Program-made: the position numbers and the translations under genes
Assembly (NCBI RefSeq): GCF_021018805.1
Contig: NW_026961075.1
Span: 1-64,000 of the forward strand
DNA length: 64,000 nt
From: Prinia subflava
Taxonomy: Eukaryota; Chordata; Aves; Passeriformes; Cisticolidae
Direction: 5' to 3'
The notes under the pieces: generated by a model
What the model was told of the DNA's origin: nothing
Databases searched by the model: none
The model's input: the letters and a program-made list of their open reading frames with translations, nothing else
Shown here: piece after piece, positions 58,273-64,000 of the stretch
Layout of the letters: every line of letters starts with the position of its first letter
How positions within the stretch are numbered: position 1 is the stretch's first letter

Positions 58273-59733
58273 GCACCGCATCTCTTAGAAAAGCTCCTAC
58301 CCACCATCTTCACTGCCCCAGTTTGAAGTAGTGCTCCAGTTTAGCCCGTAGTAATGGGTCTTACATCCCTTTCTGTTCAGGTAACTACACCATTTTGTTA
58401 TTGACATATCTGCCAGAGGAGCCTACATTACTCCAGTGTAATTTGTGAGGCAGTTTCTGCTCTAACAAGTTTTTGAATGCTGCTCAACTGCAAGAGAGCT
58501 CCTTCTGGATGTTTGAAGGTGACAGAAGAGATGGTCGCATCCCAGGAGCTTGATTTTGGAATGTTTAATGGAATTGGCCCAGTAGCTTTTACTTGTGGGC
58601 TTTGCAAGTCTGCCCACAGCAGGTCCAGCCTGTGCTTCAACTTAGAGCCCTCAGTGGGCAGGGAAATGGACCTTGGAGAGATTGTTACAGCTCTACTTAA
58701 CGCTTTCTGAATTGGGATGATTTTCTGGAAGTAGGCTGTCCATTCTGACCCATTTTCTTCTCTCTCCTTGCAGACTGTAGCTGCTAAAAGGCTGAGGTGA
58801 GACCAGGATCTGCAAAATCTCTGACTCTCCATGTCTTCCCAAGGCTGAAGCCGTGTTTGCTGTCAATGACAACCCAGTGGAAGATGCTAAAGACTGAAAA
58901 CTTTGGGGTTTTTCCCCTGAATCCCACGACACTCTCTGCAGCTGTGCCCTGCATATCTCTTAAAAGAGTTTCCGGCTTTAGAAGGGTTTTACCCTGTGCA
59001 ATATTGATCTATAAGTCAATGAAAAAGAATCTTACTGTATCAATGTGATGTTACTTGGTTTGAGTTGTTTAATTAAAGCATATCATTGATAAGGGGTTTG
59101 AGAATCCCTTGGACGGCCCTTGGGGCTGGCAGCTCTGATTTATTTTCTCTTCATTCCTTTAATGTCGTTCAATTATTTCTTAAGCAATTACTGCAATTTG
59201 GATATCCAGTAAGGACAGCAGCATTCCCACTCTGCTGGATTGGGAAATCCAAGCCCAATTCCTTGGAGAGATTGAGGGGATGGGGAGCTGAGCCTCAGGC
59301 TGGGTTTTGACAGTGGGAATTCGGTGAGGAAGAAAGAAGAGAGATTTCCCCAAAAAGGGGTTTAGGCCAGTTCTGCTGGCTTTGGGTGCCTCTACCTCCC
59401 AAAAATCCTCCTGGTTCAACAGGACTTGAAGAAGCAGCAGGATGTGCTAGGGGCCTGTGCTGAGACCCCCAAACCCTGGTCAGGGAGGCTGGGAAGTGTC
59501 AGCTCCAGAGGAACACCAGAGAGGGGCTACGCTGGGACGCCTCAAATTGCAGCCAGAGATGCTGGGCACTGCTGCACCTTTGGGACACTGCAGCGAGGCT
59601 CCACTGCCTGATGCAGAGAGCTGTCCCATTATTGTTTGTCGTGCTTAGAAGCGGGCAGGTCATTCCAGCTGCACGGGTTGAAAAGCCCAGGGGAGCAGGT
59701 GGAGTCGCAGACGATCACACAGAAGCCAAGCTG
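58273..59733. other. Tail X, proximal part (after unit G): no certain gene
   Basis: Second copy of the sequence at 21140-22600, constant offset 37133. The 77-codon frame is at 58477-58710, the acceptor ends at 58773 and the ATTAAA is at 59072-59077. Confidence 0.4.
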
Positions 59734-59792
59734 GGAGAGGAAATGAGCTGTGCCACAGATTTCTTTTTCCCCAATGCCCCAGCACAGCCCCG

Positions 59793-60293
59793 GCTGCGGG
59801 CGGATCAAGAGCGGCTCGGCCCCAGTGCCCGGCCCGGAGCGGCTCCTGCCGCCCGCCGCCATCCCGGTCCCAGTCCCGGCCCCAACGCCGCCCCGGTGCT
59901 CCGGCCCCCAGACGCACAGCCCGCCCGCCGGGGGAGAGGCGGCTGCTCTCGGGACCCCCAGCCGACACCGAGAGGAGCCGAACGAGAAACCCCCAGTCCC
60001 ACTCCCGGCTCTGCCTCAGTGCCCCGAGCTCCGCCCAGCCCGGGAGCAGCCCGGGCTGGGCTCCAGTGTGAGGGGGGGCCGGCCCGGGGGAGAGGGGCGG
60101 GGCCGGCTCGGGGGAGAGGGGCGGGGCCGGCTCGGGGGAGAGGGGCGGGGCCGGCCCGGAGGAGAGGGGCGGGGCCCGCTCGGAGGAGAGGGGCGGGGCC
60201 GGCCCGGAGGAGAGGGGCGGGGCCGCGGGCGATGGTCCCACCTACAACTCGGGCAGGGCGGGGAGGGCTCGGGGTGGGGCCGGGGCTCTGTGA
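59793..60293. promoter_or_regulatory. CpG island with 24-bp Sp1-box minisatellite (second copy)
   Basis: Same block in the second tail; minisatellite at 60078-60225 with the same number of units as the first copy. Confidence 0.6.
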
Positions 60294-61192
60294 GGCACTG
60301 CTGCAGATGTGGAAGTGTCTGAGCTGGAGATATGCAGAGAACATCTGAATTCCATACTTGCCCCTTGTGCAATGAAGAACTAAGTTGCACGCGAGGGGAG
60401 CAGTATTTATAAACTGTCTCCATATTTCCCTGTCATTCTGGCTGTTTGGATTTAGCCTGGGCTTATCAGCTAGATCATAAACAAGCCAACCCAGCTCCTG
60501 AACTCTCAATGAAATGCTTCTACAGACAGACAAGCTAGTAATGATTCCAAAGGAAAAATTGTAAATGAAGGCTAATGATTGCTGGGGAATTTCCTTAGGA
60601 ACTTCCTTAGGAATGATGAACTTCACACACAGAATTTTGGAGGTGGAATCCAAATTTCAGCCTTGGGCACTTGCAGGAGAAGAGGGATCCTTATCCATAG
60701 CAAGGAAAGTCTGGTGCCCCAGTGTGTCAAGTGCTGACAGTGAACTGTCTAGGGAATGAGCAGCAAGTCCCCCCTGCCCTCACACTCAGAGCGGCAGCAG
60801 CCACAGGTGTCAGCTATGAGAATGATGAGGACAGGGAACAAAGACAGCTGGGTGCTGTAACGATGATGAGGGGGCGGGTCCTCCCGAGGCTGCTTTAAGA
60901 GGGGGTGCCTCAGCTCAGTTCCGCATGGAGCTGCTGGAAGAGAGAGGCTTATGGTGGCCTCCCAGGCATGTCTCATGGAGTGATGGTGAGAGCCTCTCAT
61001 TGGGTCTGGGGGAGCAACTGGATGCACTTGGGTGTGGGGCTTTGCTTGAAGGAGGTGCTGGGGGGCAAACCTTTGTGCTAGACGGGGCAGCAGCCGGTGA
61101 GCCAGTGTGGGTTTGTACAGGGGACTTTCACCTTTTGCTTTTCAATTTTATCTTGCTAATCCCTCCCTGCTGCCCCTGAAAAAAATGGGGGT

Positions 61193-63793
61193 TATGAGGA
61201 CAAAGGAAGTTTAAATTGAGGGAAGAAACTCCTGTTTTGTTATTGTCTGTGTTTAAATTGGTGAAAACCCCCCTTTGCCTAGGATTTTAATGAATAGTAG
61301 TATTTAAATGTGGTTTTTATTAAATATTATGGTTTTTGGTGGTATATAGTGTTTTGCTTTATTTTTTGGTTGTATTTATTAGATGTAATTTAGTTTTTGA
61401 GTGAAGATAACTTAATGGATGAGTTTGTTTGTATTTGAGATAGAATTAATTCGAGTAGCTTTTTAAATAGACTTCTGATAAATGTTATTGAGGTTTTGTT
61501 TTTATTTATTGTATGTAGGGATTCAGATTGGGTAGGGCTGGCTTGGGTGATGGAGATTTGGGTGTTTTGTTGGATGCAGCTTTTAATATTTAAAAGTTTT
61601 TTCTGTTTAGTTTTTTTAAGGTGGTTTTTACTATTTCACTGTGTAGATTTATTTTGTTTGTTGATGGTGTATGATAAGGGATACGGTCTATTTATTTAAT
61701 GTTGTATTTCTTACTTCAGGTGTTGATCATGTTTTTTTTTTTAGACTGGGTTTTGTTGTTTGTTTTTTTTTATGGGGTATGATATGTTAAAGGATATGCT
61801 TTCTAAGGCTTACCATGGTGTAATGGGATGTAATATGAGGTACAGGGTCTGCTTTCAGTCATTTAGTGGTGTTTATTGTTATTGCGGTGAGTATGTAGTG
61901 TTTTGGTTGGTTTGAGGTAGTGTGATGTAGTTAATTTGTTAGGATTTTCTAATACATGTGGTTGGATTATTGTTTCTTTTATTGCAAGGGTTTATTCATT
62001 TGGTTTATTTGGTTGCAGTATATGTTTGATAGGTTCAGATAATTTGGGAGATACTGTTCATGGTTAAATTGATCTTTTGGTTTTGTGTGTATATATAGGT
62101 GATTTTTTTGTTTGGATGGTTTGAGGCATTATGGGTTTATTGAATTAGGAATAATATTTTTGGTGTTGTTAAGTTTATTTGTGATATTTTTATATTTGCG
62201 GCATGATTTGTTTGTTGTTTTGGTGGGTCTTATTTGTTTTATTTTTGCAAACATGGCAGTGATATGGTGGATTTTTTAGGTAGTTTTTTGGGGTAGTGAC
62301 ATTCCTGTTTTGTTGCGGTGTGGATTTTCTACTCTAAGTTTTCAAGCTAGCTTTCTATTTCATTTGTGTGTTATGATTTAAATTATACATACTGTTAGGT
62401 GTCAATCCTCTGTGCCCCTGCCTCTATTTCTAGAGCTTTCCCTGCCAGTCTTTCTTAAATCGATATATCATTTGCTGTTTCATATCATCACACTGCTTCT
62501 GCTATTCCCATTGGATTTTGTTCTGTACTCCCTGCCCTAAACCCCTCCCTGAGTGCATTTTCATTGGTTGCTTGCTTTGTATTGCCCTGTCTATAAAACG
62601 CACGGGAGGACACGTGCCCCCGGTCTTTGGGGTCCAGCTTTTAGTTGTTATGCTTCAGTTATACCTGTAATAAATCTCCTTAGTTTACCCCAAGACCCGT
62701 CTCGTCTTCACTTTGTCTCTGCGCGCATAGACTGGCTGAACCAGAGTCCCGGTGGGGAAGTGAGAGCTCCCCGGGGGAAGGTGTCGCACCCCTGAATGCC
62801 GCTGCGTGCCCTGGGGTTTAGGAAAACACGCACAGCGACACTGTTTACTAGTTTAGATTTTTTCATGTTGTTAATTAGTTTGGGTTTTTTAGTTATTTTA
62901 TAGAGTAGTGGTTATTATTTATGAGTTAGTGTAGGTATTTTTAGTTGTGTTTAGGGTCAGTTGTAGGTCAGTTTTGAGTTCAGCAAGTTGGATTGATTTA
63001 TATCTTCTGCTAGTTTTTGTGATTTGCTGTGTGGAATTCTCTATGGTTGTTTCCAGTTTTTGTTCTATTTTTATGATGTGATAAGAATTGTTAGTGAAAA
63101 GACTCTAGTGTTCTTTGTTTGTATGGTGGAGTTTTTTAGTTTGTGTTCATTTTTTGGTTTTTTTTTGTTAATGGTAATAAAGATTTTTTGGGGGGTTAAT
63201 TTGTGATTACTTGAAAGATTTTAGGGACATTTAGGCTTTTTTATGTGGGTGTGCTGTATGAAGAGAGTAATTTATTTGTTTTATGTGATGTTGGTGGTGT
63301 GGTGGGTAGAGGGCCTTTTTGTAGTAGTTATTTTAAATGTTTGAGGGGTTTTGGCACTTTAGTTACAGTGGGACTTTTAAATTTTATTTTTAGTTAGTTT
63401 TTTTAGGTTTTATTACAGTTAACAGTTGTGATTTTTTTTGCTGTGTTAGTAATAGAAGTGGATTTTGATTTTGTATGTAGTGATGGGATTATTGTATATG
63501 GCATACTAGTGTTGACTGGGATTTAAATTTCTGTGGTTCTGATGTGTTAGGTTAATATGTTTATGTATTTCAAAACACATGGGATTTTGCTTTTTGTTTG
63601 GTTAGAGACAGGCCTTTTTAAGTTTGGGGAGGTTCTGGATGTATATTTGAGTTTTTTTAAAGGAATTGGACGAGGTATTATTTTCATTATATTTAGTAGT
63701 TTGATTATGGGTCATCAGAGTTGGCTTTTTTTGGTGCAATTTTTTTTGAGTTTTCTTTTTCAAAGTTCATGTATTTGTGTGGTTAGGGCAGTG
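61193..63793 (-). mobile_element. C-depleted tract, possible edited retroelement (second copy)
   Basis: Copy of 24060-26660 at offset 37133, with the same LTR inside it (62393-62840). Confidence 0.35.
62393..62840 (+). mobile_element. Solo-LTR-like element (second copy)
   Basis: Copy of the element at 25260-25707, same position within the second C-depleted tract; TATAAAA at 62592 and AATAAA at 62669. Confidence 0.6.
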
Positions 63794-64000
63794 GTGTTTC
63801 TGGTGTAACTCTAAGCATCCATTGTTGTTTGTGTGTTCCAGCTGCTCTGCTCGTATTACATTGAGACCCCCTTACAGAGCGGCAAACAGCTCTGCTGAGA
63901 CCGTGCCCTGATGTTTGGTTTTCTTTGTGAGAGCTGACTGAGACACAGCAGCCCGGGGACAGCAGGGAATTCCCCAAGGGCAGGACGGCCTTCCTTTGCA
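63793..64000. repeat. Start of module P1, second tail (cut by window end)
   Basis: Matches 26660-26867 at offset 37133. The rest of the second set of modules lies outside the window. Confidence 0.75.

Noticed and set aside
1..64000. tRNA, rRNA or known snRNA genes
   Set aside because: No A/B box pairs with a cloverleaf, and no recognisable rRNA or snRNA sequence, were seen on either strand.

Overview
This window is vertebrate nuclear DNA, most likely from a bird. It carries 3'-end fragments of CR1 LINEs, a solo-LTR-like element, CpG-rich promoters and GT-AG exons. It is not bacterial: nearly all open frames of 60-300 codons here are chance frames in GC-rich, poly(A), poly(T) or minisatellite DNA.

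Most of the window is a tandem array of a unit of about 8.28 kb: unit A (1-7745), B (7746-16030), C (5' part only, 16031-21139), D' (3' end only, 34915-36654), E (36655-44943), F (44944-53219) and G (5' part only, 53220-58272). Six units carry four recognisable exons of a gene I identify as MIS18A (Mis18-alpha, the centromere/CENP-A licensing factor with a Yippee-like zinc-binding fold). All six share one frameshift just after Trp53 of exon 1, so they read as an amplified pseudogene family or as non-canonical transcripts. A CR1 3' fragment sits in the second intron of every copy. Units B, C, E, F and G share a promoter block with five AAGATGGCGGC-type (YY1-like) sites and a doubled TATA motif. 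Unit A has unrelated sequence there, full of CCGA tetramers.

Units A, B, E and F have one 3' half, ending in a terminal-exon-like segment with an AATAAA signal, a T-rich minisatellite and a TTTGG microsatellite of variable length; D' is the tail of that half. C and G instead run into another sequence (21140 onward and 58273 onward). That tail holds a CpG island with a 24-bp Sp1-box minisatellite, a strongly C-depleted tract split by an LTR-like element, and a set of tandemly duplicated exon-like modules (P1-P3). C with its tail and G with its tail are near-identical over at least 10.8 kb at a spacing of about 37.1-37.2 kb, so the array has a higher-order period of about 37 kb (C - tail - polypyrimidine satellite - D' - E - F, then G again). 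The window ends inside the second tail.

I see no intact protein-coding gene that I would defend. The main interest is the amplification of a centromere-licensing gene fragment with a replaced promoter in a higher-order array. Such arrays are typical of W, germline-restricted or other ampliconic bird chromosomes, but the chromosome cannot be told from this sequence alone.
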